Below, one piece after another: positions 45,905-58,527 of a DNA stretch of 64,000 nucleotides; the first letter of the stretch is position 1; every line of letters begins with the position of its first letter. The position numbers and the translations under genes were made by a program. The notes beneath the pieces were generated by a model. The model was not told where the DNA came from, made no database searches, and saw only the letters and a list, made by a program, of their open reading frames with translations. Source of the stretch: Thinopyrum elongatum (taxonomy: Eukaryota > Streptophyta > Magnoliopsida > Poales > Poaceae); the NCBI GenBank assembly GCA_011799875.1, contig CM022303.1:69066870-69130869 (forward strand). Direction: 5' to 3'.

Positions 45905-46480
45905 CGGTCAATGGGCAAATAGACAAACATCCATGGATGAACTCGATCATATCACACAGTTCACCGCATTCGATCACCCCGTCCGGCGTGCCCAGTCTCA
46001 CATTGTACGTCTCTGCTTCCTTGGATACCATCGTCGTCGTGCTGTTGGTGAATTACGGGTCGAACCGCCAAATCTGTTGCGCCGTGTATGCGAGGACGCA
46101 GAGGAAGTACATGTAGTCCTCTATGCCGGCGTCATGATGCATGGAGAGCGACGGGAGAACGAGCCTGGCACGGGCCACCAGTGTAGTCACGTTGATGGCG
46201 TTCTCGAACCCGCTGTCGACGATGGCCGCCTGGTGTTATCCTCCGTTTTTGTAGGCGTCCAGTCGGTGTGCGGTTTTTTATCAGTGCGGCCGTGCCAGCG
46301 ACGTGCGGGCATGCCGTCGACGTCCCCAAGATGATGTTGAACCGCTGCTCCGTTTTCTTGCTCCACGCCGCAAGGGTGTTCACGCCAGGGGCGATCATGT
46401 CAGGCTTCAGGATGTCAAGGGGAACGCCATTGGGGCGTGGTTGGCCCTGGAGATTTACAACGATAAACTTATCCCATGCA
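45905..46480 (-). pseudogene. Subtilisin-like protease (subtilase) relic
   Basis: The minus strand encodes [20 protein letters not shown] and the catalytic-serine box [19 protein letters not shown] at about 46370-46270. Farther on, in other frames, are DYMYFLCVLAYTAQQI and KEAETYNVRLGTPDGVI, which match the C-terminal and fibronectin-III-like parts of plant subtilases. The catalytic Asp and His regions are absent from the window, and frameshifts and a stop break the rest. It is the only non-transposon gene trace here, perhaps host in origin or carried by an element. Confidence 0.75.
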
Positions 46481-46849
46481 CCGGCTTACAAAAGATATAT
46501 ATAATGGTGGAGACCTACATGGATATTGATCAATACCGTGAAGGGGGGAAGGGGGGGGGGCTATTGTCCCTTTGCACTCCCCAAGAGACAGTTGTTCCTA
46601 CCAGCAAGGACAACGAAGACACCTCGCCTCACCACACCGAAGGTGGCTATCGCCCCGGTGTCGTCGTTCAGGGGATCGGGGGTCCACCAAGAGACATGGA
46701 AATGATGTCCAATCATCGCTCACCACGCCGTCGACGGCTGCCACGGTGGACCAGTCGGCTCAGCCGCCGGCTGCGATGATGGTCTAGTCCATGCAACCGC
46801 CAGCTGATAACCCACAAGTATGAGGGATCACAACAGTCTTTGAGGATAG
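46481..46849. other. Flank of the large gypsy element
   Basis: No gene is recognised. A G-rich run lies at 46545-46560. The last five bases, gatag (46845-46849), would be the target duplication of the gypsy element to the right. Confidence 0.4.
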
Positions 46850-49800
46850 TGTGACGACCCCGGCATAATCGTGCACTAATCATACACCCAAATGCACACG
46901 ATCAAGCCTAAGGACTCACTTGAAGATATCACAACACAACTCTAAAACATAAATAAAGTCATACAAACTTTATATCACAAGCCAGGGCCTCGAGGGCTCG
47001 AATACATAGCTCGATGGCATACAAGTGTCAGCGGCAGCATCAGATATCTGCGTACAGATATTACAGAGAAACAGATAGGCCTTTAGAAAGGCGGGGCAAA
47101 ATAAAATTCTACGATCGAAAGGCGTAGGCCTCCTGCCTAGGACCCTCCGAACCTACTCCTGGTCGTCAGTCGGCTCCTCGTAGTAGTGCTCGCCGGGAGG
47201 GTAGTAGTAGTAGTAGTAGCCGTTGGCGGGGGCAGCTGGCTTAGGGGCTCCATCATCTGGTTGCGACAAATGGATATGGGGAGAAAAAGAAAGTAAAGCA
47301 AACGTGAGTACTCATCCGAAGTACTCAGCAAGCAAGGATCTACACTACATATGCAACATTTTCAAAGGAGGGCTGTAGAAGTGGACTGGGCTGCAGAAAT
47401 GCCAGAATAGAGAGGAAGGCCTATTCCTATCGAAGACTAGCATCTTCAATCATCTTCCTCGGTCTTGCAACATTAGAAGAGTGCAGATTAACATAATGTA
47501 AAGTAGTAGTATTATCATCAACCTCGCCCAGAGATCCTTTCTCGACTCCCTGCGAGAAAGCAATCCCAGATCCATACTATCCATTTCATCTCAAGTCACC
47601 AGTTCTAGTTGTACCGATCGGGGGTGGTGTAGGAGGAATCACCCTCACTGACCATGCCCGATTAACTAACCTACAAGGTTAACATCAGAAGTGCTGATGA
47701 GGTACCACCCTCGGCACTTGATAGTAACCCAGTAGTGTCGAGCAATAAGGGGGAAGTGATGTGTGGTGCCGAGGTCTGGTCTTTGGTCCCGTTGGTCGGG
47801 TCTTCTGATGATCCAGCGGGGCAGTCGGGATAAAGTGCGGTCTCTGCTGGGTCTCTACCCAACCTATACTAAACAGTTTAGGATAAGCAGGTAGGTAACA
47901 ATAGCAGGTTACAATAAATAGGCTATGCAGCAGAAATAGGATAACAGCAGCAGCAGTAATTTCTAATGCAAGCATAAGAGGGAAGAGAGTGGGTGATATC
48001 GGAACGCTCAAAAGGGTGGGGTGCTTGCCTGTTTGCTTGGCGGCAAGGGCAAGATCGTCAACTGCATCATCGGGCTCCAGAGCGGTGTCGGCCTCGGGAG
48101 CTACGTCGACGTCGGGGTCTACCAAGAGAGAAGAGGGGGAAGAAACAGGTAAATAAATAGCAATCGATGCAACACAAGCATGCATTGCCTAGGATGCAGC
48201 GGAGGTGCCTAAAGATGCATCTAGGTCATTTTAGTTATTATAGGATTAATGCGGGATTTATTATTCGGTGATTATGCACTATTCATATAACAGATACGGA
48301 CGAAAGTTGTGGTTTCTCCTACGTAGGGGGTTTCGGCATCAAAACAGACGACACAATCAAATTCGCCTCATCGTTCTGAGCAACTTTCATGTTTTAAGTT
48401 TTTCGATCTGAGCTACGGTTTAAAAGTTACGAATTTTCGAAGATTTAAATATTTTCTGGAATTACTATTATTTAACAGAATTATCTAAAACGTATTATGA
48501 CATCAGCATTGCGTAGAAGTGACATCAGCAGTCAACAGAGCTGACCAGAGTCAAACCTATCATGTGGGTCCAGTGGGACCCACATGTCAGCCTCTGTTAG
48601 ACTAAATGTGGATTAATATAATTAACAGACTAATTAGGGGAGTGGGCCTAGCCTGTCAGTGAGTGATTAGGTTAATCTAATTATTTTTATTTATAAAACA
48701 TTTTATTTAATCTAATAAGTGGTGGGGCCCGCATGCCATAGACACAGAGTGCCCAGTCAGCAAAGTTGACTGAATCAACTCAGTCAACTAGGCCCCTCGG
48801 GCCCGCAATCAGTGACCCAGGGGTGGGTCCCGACTGTGCCATGCCAGCGGCGTCGCCGGAGTTGCTCCGGAGACGAAAATTGCTGCGGCCGATCGCCGAA
48901 CTTGGCCGGAAACGCTCTACAGGGGTTCATTCGACGCGGGGTTGGGCTGGTTCGAACGAGCATCCAATGCCGCGTCTAGTGGTGGTGGTGGTTTCGCCGG
49001 AACCGGTCGGAATCGTCGCCGGTGTCGAGGTCCGCGGCGAAGTGGTTTCGTGCAAGGTCGGAATCGGAGCAGCAGTGCACTACGGGGTGAATGGAGAAGC
49101 TGGGGAGGTGCTGCGTGATGCGGTGAGCACATCGGGCTCGGCCCCGTGACCATTTTGTCACCGGCAGCACGCCGGCAACGAGCGCAGGCGGAGGCGCAAT
49201 CGGGCTCGAGCTACGCGGCGGCTACGGCGACGTAGGAGGGCAGAAGAGCTTGGGGAGAGGAGGAGCAGCTCACCGTGCGGCACGCAAGGTGGCCCTTGAC
49301 ATCGGTGGCTGAAGCAAAGGGGGCGGCGTCGATCGGTAGCTGCAGGGCCTTCCTGCTCCAGCTGAGTGCACCGTTCGAGGCGGCGGACGTTGGCGGACCG
49401 CCTGGATAGCACGGAGGAGGAAGCAAGCGCCGGTGGCCACGGCGAACAGCAAGGCACAGCGGCGGCGGCGCTCGGTGTATGGATCTGAGGAAGAGGCGAG
49501 GCAACGAAGCAGGCAGGGAGAGGGGGAGAATGACAAGGAGGACAAGGGGGGACGGCTCGGGGCCTCAGCCTTATCCCCTCGACGGCAGGCCGTCGGTGGC
49601 CGTCGCCGTGTCGACGCGCGGCCGGCGCGCGCGCGCTCGTCAACGGGCGAGCCGACATGCAGGGGAGAGAAGAAGGAGATGGGCCAGGTGGGCCGGTTTT
49701 CGGGGCACTGTGCACTTAGGCCCAGTGCATAGTGCCTCGTTTTATTTTCTTGTTTCTGATTTGCTTTTTCTTTATTTCTTTTCTGTTAGGTAATTGTTTA

Positions 49801-50208
49801 GGCCACTTTTGCACTTTTGTAAAATATGAAACTTGGCCCAAATATTACAGTGCATTATTACCTTTCACCAAAAACTTGTTTGGGCAAAGTAGGATTTTAT
49901 TTGAATTTGATATTATTATAAATGAATTAAAAAATTCTGTTTTGATGCTGTTTCATGTAGTTTGAGTCATTTAGCTAACTCACATAGTAGTGATTATGTT
50001 TTTATAAGTGCTTCTGGATTATTTGCTATTTGTTGAACATTTTTACAATAGTGTTTGAGCAAATTTATTTTGCACTTTTGACTTTTGAGTTGATTTTCAG
50101 AATAGAAATTGAATTGAATACTTTACCAAAGTGATTAGGCACTGCAAATGGAGATGACTTGGCATACTTATCAGAGTGTCACAGTAGCTATTACACGGGG
50201 GTGTTACA
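46850..50208 (-). repeat. Left (3') LTR of large gypsy, 3359 bp
   Basis: The plus strand runs from TGTGACGACCCCGGC to CACGGGGGTGTTACA. It matches 62951-63527 closely over the first 577 bp. A GTA microsatellite lies near 47203-47220. A GC-rich zone at about 48770-49730 yields long open frames on both strands without domains, probably a consequence of composition. Confidence 0.88.
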
Positions 50209-50222
50209 AATTCTCCTCCTCT
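50209..50222 (-). promoter_or_regulatory. Polypurine tract of large gypsy
   Basis: On the minus strand AGAGGAGGAGAATT ends directly at the TGTAACACCC start of the 3' LTR. It is the expected primer for plus-strand synthesis. Confidence 0.75.
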
Positions 50223-52453
50223 AAAGAAATTCTCGTCCCGAGAATTTAAGAGGAAGAAGGAAAGATATTCTTCCCGAAGATGATCCTCGCGTTCCCAAGT
50301 GGCTTCATCTTCAGTGTGATTCAACCACTGCACTTTCAGGAACTTGGTCGTCCTCTGACGAGTTCGACGTTCAGCTTCGTCGAGGATGCGGACGGGATGC
50401 TCCTTATAAGAAATATCATCTTGCAATTCGAGCATCTCGTGATCCACTACGCGGTGCGGAGATTCCTTGAAGCATTTACGAAGTTGCGAAACATGAAAGA
50501 CGTCGTGGATATGAGAGAATTGTGGTGGCAACTCCAATTTATATGCCACCTGTCCACGTCTGGCAACAATGCGAAAGGGGCCGATGTAGCGTGGAGCTAG
50601 CTTGCCCTTGATTTCGAAACGACGAGTCATGAAGATAAGCTTGATAACCTGGTTGATAAGTCAGACCCCATCGTTTGTGATCATAGTTGCTCTTCTGACG
50701 GTCCTGAGACGCCTTGAGATTTTTTGGGACAATGCGGACTTGTTCTTCGGCATGTTGAATAATATCCGGTCCCACGAGAGGTCGTTCCCCAGTTTCTGAC
50801 CAATTCAGAGGGGTTCGACATTTACGTCCGTATAGCACTTCGAAGGGGGCCATTTTCAAGCTGGCTTGATAGCTGTTATTATAAGAGAATTCGGCAAACG
50901 GGAGAGATTCTTCCCACTTCTTACCGAACGATATAACACAAGCCCGAAGCATATCTTCAAGCACTTGATTAACTCGCTCAACTTGGCCTTGGGATTGTGG
51001 ATGATATGCTGAACTCCAGGTAATATGAGTTCCCATAGCTTCTTGGAAACTTTCCCATAACTTGGAAGTGAAAAGACCGCCACGGTCCGAATTGATCTCC
51101 TTCAGAATACCGTGGAGTTAAACGATTCTGGAGATATACAGCTCTGCTAGCTGGCTTGCGGTGATAGTCTCCTTGACAGGCAGAAAATGTGCAACCTTGG
51201 AAAGTTGGTCGACGACGACAAGAATAGCATCGTGACCGTTCTGAGACTTGGGAAAACCAGTAATGAAATCCATCTACACTTTACCCCACATCCACAAAGG
51301 AATAGGAAGTGGTTGAAGAATTCCAGCAGGCTTCTGATGTTCTGCTTTCACGCGACGGCATACATCACATTCAGCAACGTATCGAGCAATGTCCTGCTTC
51401 ATTGTGGACCACCATTACCTTTGACGAAGGTCGCGATACATCTTGGTGCTACCCGGATGGATAGACAGCGGCGTATCATGAGCCTCCTTCATGATCTTGT
51501 CAGTCATAAGCTCGAAGCGAGGTACTACAATGCGGTCTCTAAAATATAAGGTTCCATCTTCAGCAATCGAGAAATCCCTGTACTTATCAAGGTGAAGTTC
51601 TCTTTTCATCAGATCTACTTCAGCATCTTTGGCTTGCACAATCTTTACAGCTTTCTCAAGATCTGGCTCTACCACAAGGTTATTAAGAGAACCCTACAGA
51701 ATGATACAGACGTTCAACTTGCGCAGTTTTTCATAAAGATGGGGTTGAGCTTGCTTAACCATGAGGTTGTTGCAATAGGACTTGCGTCTCAAGTCATCAG
51801 CCATTACATTAGCCTTGCTAGGGGTATAAGAAATACCATAGTCATAATCCGTGATTGTTTCCAACCATCGCTGTTGACGAAGATTAAGATCCGGTTGGGT
51901 GAACAAGTACTTGAGACTCTGATGATCGGTATAAATCTCACACCGATTGCCAAGGAGGTAGTGTCGCCACTGCTTCAAAGCATAGATCACAGCAGTGAGT
52001 TCGAGATCATGCACTGGATAGTTTTCTTCATGCGGACACAATTGTCGGGAGGCATATGCAATTACCTTCCGTTCTTGCATGAGGACACAGCCTAATCCTT
52101 GGCGAGAGGCATCGCAATATATCACAAAGTCCTTGCGAGAATCCGAAGGAGCAAGCACTGGAGCAGCAGTAAGCTTGTCCTTGAGGGTCTAGAAACTCTC
52201 CTGACATTTGTCTGTCCACTCAAACTTAATGCCTTTGTGGAGCAGATTAGTCAGGGGCTTGGCTATCTTGGAAAAGTTCTCGACAAATCGACGGCAATAA
52301 CTTGCTAGTCCGAGCAAACTTCTCACTTGCTTGGCATTCTTCGGAGGAGTCCAGTCAAGAATAGCCTGAACGCGCTCTGGGTTAACGGTGATACCGTCCT
52401 TGGAAATCACATGTCCAAGGTAGGTTACTTCAGAAAGCCAGAATTCACATTTG
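50209..52453 (-). pseudogene. Copy B pol end: RT tail, RNase H, integrase, chromodomain
   Basis: Read right to left from the solo LTR. The RT tail reads [20 protein letters not shown]. RNase H has [20 protein letters not shown] and [11 protein letters not shown]. The integrase zinc region lies near 51420-51300, followed by core pieces (HPQSQGQVERVNQVLEDML, AEFSYNNSYQAS). The C-terminus has RYIGPFRIVARRG, and the chromodomain reads PVRILDEAERR with DEATWEREDHLREEY. Stops and frame breaks occur at about 52189, 51694, 51415, 51110 and 50640. The integrase would insert cDNA, guided by the chromodomain. Only this copy retains the integrase core and chromodomain. Confidence 0.83.
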
Positions 52454-54581
52454 GAGTCTGTAGGAGATATGCCCTAGAGGCAGTAACAACAGTTATTTTG
52501 TATCTCCTGGTTTGTAATGAAAGTTTATGTTCCATGCTATAACTGCTGTGGCTCCTGAGCCCGTATATCCATAAAGGCTCTGAGGAAAACCCATGTGCAC
52601 GTGTGGGATAATAAACAGTGATATGTATTCCTAGTCATGCCTCTAAGACTAGCTCAAGTATTGCATGATGATTATGTTTTCCTGATCATGGGCATGTCTA
52701 TGCCAGCAATTTTGAGAGCACAATTGATGGTAGAACACTTGTGTTGAATCAACCCGAATTGTTGTTATGCTATGAGATTCTTTCGTCACAAGTTTATGGT
52801 TTATAACACAGAGAAGTTAATGTTTGCATAATTCCTTAGACCATGAGAGTATCGAGTTCCTTCATACTTGCTTCATGAACTTTGCGGTTTGTTAAACGTC
52901 ATCCGTAACTGGGTGGCTATTACGGCGGCTTACGGGTTCACGGAAAAGTATGGCAAGTAACGAGATAGCTCAAGATTGGGATTTGCTCCTCCGACGATGG
53001 AGAGATATACTCGGGCCCTCTCGGTGTTACGGTATCCATCATCGTCTGGCCAGACAACTTGTGATTTGATCATTGGGATGCCGGAACACGGAAACGAGAA
53101 AAGAGAACAAAACCGGTAACGAGGTAACTTGCATGATGGACAAATTGTTGATCCACAGGAATGCAATAAATCTCACCTCGGGTGTTTGTGACATATTGCG
53201 AAGCAACAGGAATAGCTCACGGCAACTGGAGGTTCACTCGAATATTCATTCGTGTGGGTATAGGGGTCAATATGGGTGTCCACGGCTCCGATGTTGATCA
53301 TTGATTGGAAGGGGTTCCGGGTCATATCTATGCTTCACCGAACCTATAGGGTCACACGCTTAAGGGTCATCTATCTACTGAATACTAGACAGGGAGTCTG
53401 AGAGAAAATCACCGAAAAAGTTTCGGACACCGAAAAAGTTTTGGACAGCGGAAAGGTTCCGCACAGAGGTCACCAGATGAGTTCCGGTGAAACTGAAAAG
53501 TTGTTTCAGAGGATACCATAAAGTCAAATTGTTTTCGGCACATGCCTGATAATTCTTGGAGGGTGCCAGAATCATTCTGGAAACTTCTGGGAATTTTCTG
53601 GAAGAAAAACCGGAAATGTTTCGGAGCTGCCGGAACCGCTTCAGATGCTTTTCGCAGATGAAAATCACTAATCTGGAATTGTTCCAGAACGCGTTGAAAA
53701 TTATTTTAGTGGGTACTGGAATTGTTCTAAGCCCACATAAATATTTTCAGTTTGAACGGACGCTGAAAAATGTCGTCATGAATAGTGAAAGTGCTTTTTG
53801 GATAATTTTTTGGAAGCCACCTTTTAGGGCTTTTGCTAAAGGCTTCTAGAAGGGCTTGGGGGGCCATGAGAGCCCCTCATGGGGGGCCCCCTAGGGGTGG
53901 CCGGCCAAGGAAGGGGGAGCTCCTTGGAGCTCCACATGGCATCCCAAGTTTACCCTTATGCCCATGAGGTGTGACCTAATGCATGGGTTTTTGGTAATTA
54001 GTGGAGGAGCCCTACCCCTTGGCTTTCCTATAAATAGAGGAGATGGGGGCTGCCATCTCTTCATCCCTTGCTCTCATACACATGCCATGCATTATCTGGC
54101 TTCTTCTCTCCCTCCCACGAAAAGAGTTTCGTAGAGCCGAAAGGCTGTCTGGGTTCTGGCAGGAACTAGTTCTGGACGGCGAAGCCCTGCCGGATAGCTG
54201 ACACCGTATGTGTGCAACCCCGTAGAGAGGTCGTAGTTTCGGTCTTTTGCCTGAGGGGCTGTTCGAGTGTCCTCCCGAAGGGCTGTCCGAGTCTCCGTTC
54301 GAGTTTCGAGGGTCCTCCCGAAGGGCTGTCCGCGACATCGTCCGGGGGACTGTCCGACCGCCTCCCGAAGGGCTGTCCGACGAGGGAGTACATCCTCGCG
54401 GTTGGGAGGTTGTAAATCCTAGCTGCGGGGATCTGCACCAACGATCTCCACCGACTCTTCTTCCGCTGCGCTTCGAGTCGGTACGGATCAGATCAAACCT
54501 TGTATGCAGTCTCCATAGTGGTCCTGGGCGTGCTCGCTATACCGAAATTTTTTGTTTTCTGTCGCGTCCCCTTACAGAGTA
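52454..54581 (+). mobile_element. Solo LTR 1 of a copia (BARE1/Angela-like) family
   Basis: The LTR itself is 52459-54576 (2118 bp), from TGTAGGAGATATGCCCTAGA to GTCCCCTTACA. It is flanked by gagtc (left) and gagta (right), a 5-bp duplication with one mismatch. The uninterrupted duplicate at 59430-59436 confirms the insertion point. The start resembles BARE1/Angela LTRs (TGTTGGAAATATGCCC type). There are no internal genes or primer site, so it is a solo LTR, the usual product of LTR-LTR recombination. Confidence 0.88.
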
Positions 54582-56199
54582 GTTGGCATACAACTTGTGA
54601 TCTCGAAGTCTCTCTAGAACAAGGCGAAGATGTTCTGCATGTTCTTCCTTATTCTTCGAATATACTAGAATATCATCCAGATAAACCACGACAAACTTGT
54701 CGAGGTAATCCATCAATATATAATTCATCAGACGGGAAAAAGTAGTTGGAGCATTCATTAGGCCAAATGACATGACGGTGTATTCATAGGAGCCATAACG
54801 AGTAACGAAGGCGGTCTTCGGAATATCCTCTTCACGGACACGGATCTGGTGATAACCCAACCTCATGTCGAGTTTAGAGAACACCGAAGATCCAGCTAGT
54901 TGATCATATAAATCATTGATCCAAGGAAGCGGATATTTATTCTGAATGGTTGCCTGGTTGATAGGAAGGTAATCTTGGACCAACCTATTCGTACCATCTT
55001 TCTTCTTGACAAAGAGAGACGGTGCTCCCCAGGCAGAGGAACTGGGACGGATGAAGCCCTTCTTAAGTGATTTATCGATTTCTTCCTTAAGCTCGAGAAG
55101 GTGATGCGGAGGCATCTTGTAAGGACGCTTCGCAATAGGTGTGGTGCCAGGCTTCAAGTCGATAACAAACTCGACAGCTCTAGCAGGGGGTATTCTTGGA
55201 AGTTCTTCTCGAAAAACATCCTGGAATTCACAAACAACCGGAATGTTCTTGATCCCCTCAAGAGGAGAAGCGTTCAACGCATTCAAGGCATAAATCTGAG
55301 CCTCGGCGTTCTGAGTGATATGAGCACGGTAATTCACTAACTCATTTGATGGATGTAGGAGGTGTACAACTTTAGTGGCACAATTGATTGAGGCATAGTG
55401 AGCCGTCAACCAATCCATTCCCAGTATAAGGTCTATGTTGGAATTATTCAGGATTATAGGGAAGGCCTGAAAATCCCTCTCTTCAATCACAATAGTGACT
55501 TCGGGGCTGAATATGGTCGCTTGGCATCGACCCGCGGGAGTGTTTAGTACTAACGGATGGTGTAACGTTTCACATTTAACGTCATGCAAGAGTATAAAAT
55601 GTTCTGACATGAATGAATGCGATGCTCCTCAATCAGATAAAACCGATGCTGGTACTGAATTAACAAGAAGTGTACCCATCACAGTTGCTGGTTGTTCTGG
55701 GTCTTCACTCATGTTGACATGAAAGGCCTGCCCACGACCATAAGAAGGTCTGGCATTGTTGTTACACTGCTGAGGAATTCCTCGGCCTTTACCATGGCTA
55801 GCAGGAGGAAGAGCTAGCTGATTCTGACCCTGAGAACAGTCTCTGGCATGGTGACCTGGCTGGCCACACTTGAAGCAGAGTCCACTGTCTGGACATGGTG
55901 CAGGAGCTTGAGGTGGTGGAGCTCGAAGGGGCTGCCTCAGTGGTGGAGGAGGAAGACGAGGGGCAACATATGCTGGCCTGTACACTGGAGCTGTTGGACG
56001 GTACATGCTTTGTGGAGTCCAGATACGACACTTCTGGGAAGACGAGCCCGAAGATGAGCCCGCTTCATGAGTGCGTCTAGTCGCTTCCTTGTGCTTCTTC
56101 AGACCAGTCTCGACCATGATGGCCTTGTTCACCAAGGTGGCGAAGTCAGGAAAGTCTTGGATGAGCAGGGCTAGTTGAATGTCATGGTGTAGCCCTTAT
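54577..56199 (-). pseudogene. Copy B gag part, protease and reverse transcriptase
   Basis: Starting at 56199 in the middle of gag, the frame passes the knuckle CFKCGQPGHHARDC near 55880. The protease box is broken: the Ser codon of DSGAS is TGA (55629-55631). RT follows at 55610-54577 with [25 protein letters not shown] and [10 protein letters not shown]. It ends where solo LTR 1 interrupts it; coding resumes at 52453. The segment duplicates 61029-58523 plus the RNase H region and differs by scattered substitutions. Confidence 0.85.
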
Positions 56200-56345
56200 G
56201 GACCACCATTACCTTTGACGAAGATTGCGATTCATCTTGGTGCTACCCGGATGGATAGAAAGCGGCGTATCATGAGCCTCCTTCATGACCTTGTCAGCCA
56301 TAAGCTCGAGGCAAGGTACTACAATGCGGTCTCTGAAATATAAGG
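56200..56345 (-). pseudogene. Copy A integrase start, truncated at duplication joint
   Basis: The minus strand continues the polyprotein left of solo LTR 2 into the first part of integrase (HDTPLSIHPGSTKM), matching 51410-51545 in copy B. At about 56199 it switches abruptly to mid-gag sequence (equivalent to 61029). This is the junction of the internal tandem duplication. The integrase core is missing from copy A. Confidence 0.8.
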
Positions 56346-58527
56346 TGTAGGAGATATGCCCTAGAGGCAATAATAAATGTTATTATTTATCTCCGTGTTC
56401 ATAATTAGGTTTATGTTCCATGTTATAACTGCTGTGGTTCCCGAGCCCGTATATCCATAAAGGCTCTGGGGAAAACCCATGTGCACGTGTGGAATAATAA
56501 ACGGTAAAATGTATTCCTAGTCATGCCTCTAAGACTAGCTCAAGTGTTGCATGATGATTATGTTTTCCCAATCATGGGCATGTCTATGCCATCAACTTTG
56601 AGGGCACAATGTTAGAAGAACATTTGTGTTGAATCGACCCGATTGGTGTTATGCTATGAGATTCATTCGTCACAAGTTAATGGTTAATAACACAGAGATG
56701 GTTAACGTTTGCATGATTCCTCAGACCATGAGAGTATCGAGTTTCTTCATGCTTGCTTCATGAACTTTGGGGTTTGTTAAACATCATCCGTAAATGGGTG
56801 GCTATTACGGCGGCTTACGGGTTCATGGGAAAGTATGTCAAGTAACTTGATAGCTCAAGATTGGGATTTGCTCCTCCGACGATGGAGAGATATCTCTGGG
56901 CCCTCTCGGTGTTACGGTATCCATCATCGTCTGGCCAGACACTTTGTGATTTGATCACGGGGATGCCGGAACACGGTAACGAGAAAAGAGAACAATACCG
57001 GTAACGAGGTAACTAGCATAGTGGACAAGTTGTTGATCCACGGGAATGCCTACATGTCTCACCTCGGGTATTTGTAACATATCGCGAAGCAACAGGAATA
57101 GCACACGGCAACTGGAGGTTCACTCAAATATTCATTCGTGTGGGTATAGGGGTCAATATGGGTGTCCACGGCTCCGATGTTGATCATTGATCGGAAGGGG
57201 TTCCGTGTCATGTCTATACTTCACCGAACCTATAGGGTCACACGCTTAAGGGTCATCTATCTGCTGAATACTAGACAGGGAGTCTGAGAGAAAATCACCG
57301 AAAAAGTTTCGGACACCGAAAAGTTTCGGACAGCGGAAAAGTTCCGCAGAGAGAGGTCACCGGATGAGTTCCGGTGAAACTGAAAAGTTGTTTCAGAGGA
57401 TACCATTAAGTCAAATTGGTTTCGGCACATGCCTGATAATTCTTGGAGGGTGCCAGAATCATTCTGGAAACTTCTGGGAATTTTCTGGAAGAAAAACCGG
57501 AAATGTTTCGGAGCTGCCGGAACCGCTTCAGATGCTTTTCGCAGATGAAAATCACTAATCTGGAATTGTTCCAGAACGCGTTGAAAATTATTTTAGTGGG
57601 TACTGGAATTGTTCTAAGCCCACATAAATATTTTCAGTTCGAACGGACGCTGAAAAATGTCATCGTGAATAGTGAAAGTGCTTTTTGGATAATTTTTGGA
57701 AGCCACCTTTTAGGGCTTTTGCTAAAGGCTTCTAGAAGGTGATGTGGATGGATGAGAACCCCCTTTGGGGGGGTCCTCATGGGGGAGTGGCCGGCCACAC
57801 TAGGGGCTCCACCTTGGAGCCCCTCTTGTTCCTTGGTTTCTCCTTTAGGTCCTTGTGGAAGGACTTCCCTCATATGCCTTTGGGTTTTATTGGATAACTA
57901 CCCTACCCCTTGGCTTTCCTATAAATAGAGGTGGAGGGGCAGCCCTCCACACTCATCCCTTGCTCTCATACACATGCCAAGATGTTATCTGGCTTCTCTC
58001 TCCCTCCCACGAAAAGAGTTTCGTAGAGCCGAAAGGCTGTCTGGGTTCCGGCAGGAACTAGTTCTGGACGGCGAAGCCCTGCCGGATAGGTGACACCGTA
58101 TGTGCGCAACTCTGTAGAGAGGTCGTAGTTTCGATCTTAGTGCCCGAGGGGCTGTTCGAGAGTGCCTCCCGAAGGGCTGTCCAAGTGACGGTCCGAGTTC
58201 TGTGAGTCCTCCCGAAGGGCTGTCCGAGTGACCATTCGAGTTTCGAATGTCCTCCCGAAGGGCTGTCCGCGACATCGTCCGGGGGACTGTTCGACCGCCT
58301 CCCGGAGGGCTGTCCGAATGGAAGACGAGGGTATACATCCTCGCGGTTGGGAGGTTGTAAATCCTAGCTGCGGGGATCTGCACCGCCGATCGTCATCGAC
58401 TCTACTTCCGCTGCGCTACGAGTCGGTAACGAAAATGATCAAACCTTGTATGCAGTCTCCATAGTGGTCCTGGGCTGGTGCGTAGGTCGGAAAATTTTTG
58501 TTTTTTGCTGCGTTACCCTACATAAGG
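56341..58527 (+). mobile_element. Solo LTR 2 of the same copia family
   Basis: The LTR is 56346-58522 (2177 bp), from TGTAGGAGATATGCCCTAGA to GCGTTACCCTACA. Perfect 5-bp duplications taagg lie at 56341-56345 and 58523-58527. It shares most of its sequence with solo LTR 1, but has four rather than three copies of the cctcccgaagggctgtccg motif. The separate target duplication shows an independent insertion. Confidence 0.92.

Noticed and set aside
46303..46779. 158-codon plus-strand ORF
   Set aside because: It overlaps the subtilase relic in antisense and has no domain.
48766..49732. Several 60-185 codon ORFs on both strands in the large gypsy LTR
   Set aside because: GC-rich LTR sequence with no domain and no consistent frame; not supported as genes.
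52459..58522. The two BARE1/Angela-like LTRs as the pair of one copia element
   Set aside because: Each LTR has its own target duplication and the sequence between them is duplicated Tekay-like gypsy, so they are separate solo LTRs.
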